NCBI RefSeq assembly: GCF_000003605.2
Contig: NW_003129857.1
Span: 62,658 to 79,852 of the forward strand
From: Saccoglossus kowalevskii
Lineage: Eukaryota > Hemichordata > Enteropneusta > Harrimaniidae
Length of the DNA stretch: 17,195 nucleotides
Direction of reading: 5' to 3'
This document shows positions 17,119-17,195 of the stretch, piece by piece; position 1 is the stretch's first letter, and the number at the start of each line of letters is the position of its first letter. Under the pieces are notes generated by a model. The model saw nothing but the letters and a program-made list of their open reading frames with translations, had not been told where the DNA came from and searched no databases. The position numbers were made by a program, and so were the translations under genes.

Positions 17119-17195
17119 TGAAAGAATACATGTCAGGTCCCCCTAGCTGAAAGAATACATGAAAGGTCTGCTCAACTGAAATGATACATGTCAGA
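17119..17195. repeat. 29-bp minisatellite running off the window end
   Basis: TGAAAGAATACATG recurs at 17119, 17148 and, as TGAAATGATACATG, at 17177, exactly 29 bases apart. Its full length lies outside the window. Confidence 0.75.

Overview
This is an AT-rich window (roughly one third GC by eye) from an animal nuclear genome. The spliceosomal introns with GT..AG borders, the two metazoan housekeeping-type genes, the tRNA-derived SINE, the TA-flanked MITEs and the oyster 'pearl'-like tandem element point to a marine invertebrate, most likely a mollusc such as a bivalve. The species level is inference.

Two genes are recognised with confidence, both on the minus strand. The first is a complete LRRC58 (leucine-rich repeat-containing protein 58): coding exon 1 at 10608-10136, exon 2 at 4760-4354 and exon 3 at 3801-3608. 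The joined frame is 357 codons with intact phases, and its exceptional first intron (about 5.4 kb) holds most of the mobile DNA. The second is the 3' end of PEX19, the peroxisomal membrane-protein import receptor: a 45-nt exon at 16678-16634 and a terminal coding exon at 15528-15448 that ends in a CaaX farnesylation box (CTVM). The rest of PEX19 lies beyond position 17195. The genes lie head to tail, PEX19 upstream and LRRC58 downstream, with about 4.8 kb between the PEX19 stop and the LRRC58 start.

Region by region: 1-756 is non-coding with a trinucleotide repeat. 757-1312 holds a CpG-rich block that may be a bidirectional promoter, with a candidate small exon on each strand; I recognise neither protein. 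1313-3607 is AT-rich DNA with one MITE and the probable LRRC58 poly(A) signal. 3608-10608 is LRRC58. 10609-11045 is its likely promoter. 11046-14694 is intergenic repeat debris. 14695-15242 is a 31-bp minisatellite just downstream of the PEX19 stop. 15448-17195 is the PEX19 tail, with a MITE and a SINE in its last intron and further tandem repeats in the next intron.

The repeat content is the most interesting part. There are four copies of one TA-inserting MITE family in both orientations, a 26-bp 'ends-only' derivative, a second family sharing the same termini, two near-perfect hairpins in LRRC58 intron 1, and a minisatellite with a higher-order 92-bp repeat. I found no CRISPR array, operon, defence system or intact transposase, and no convincing evidence of a previously undescribed biological system.
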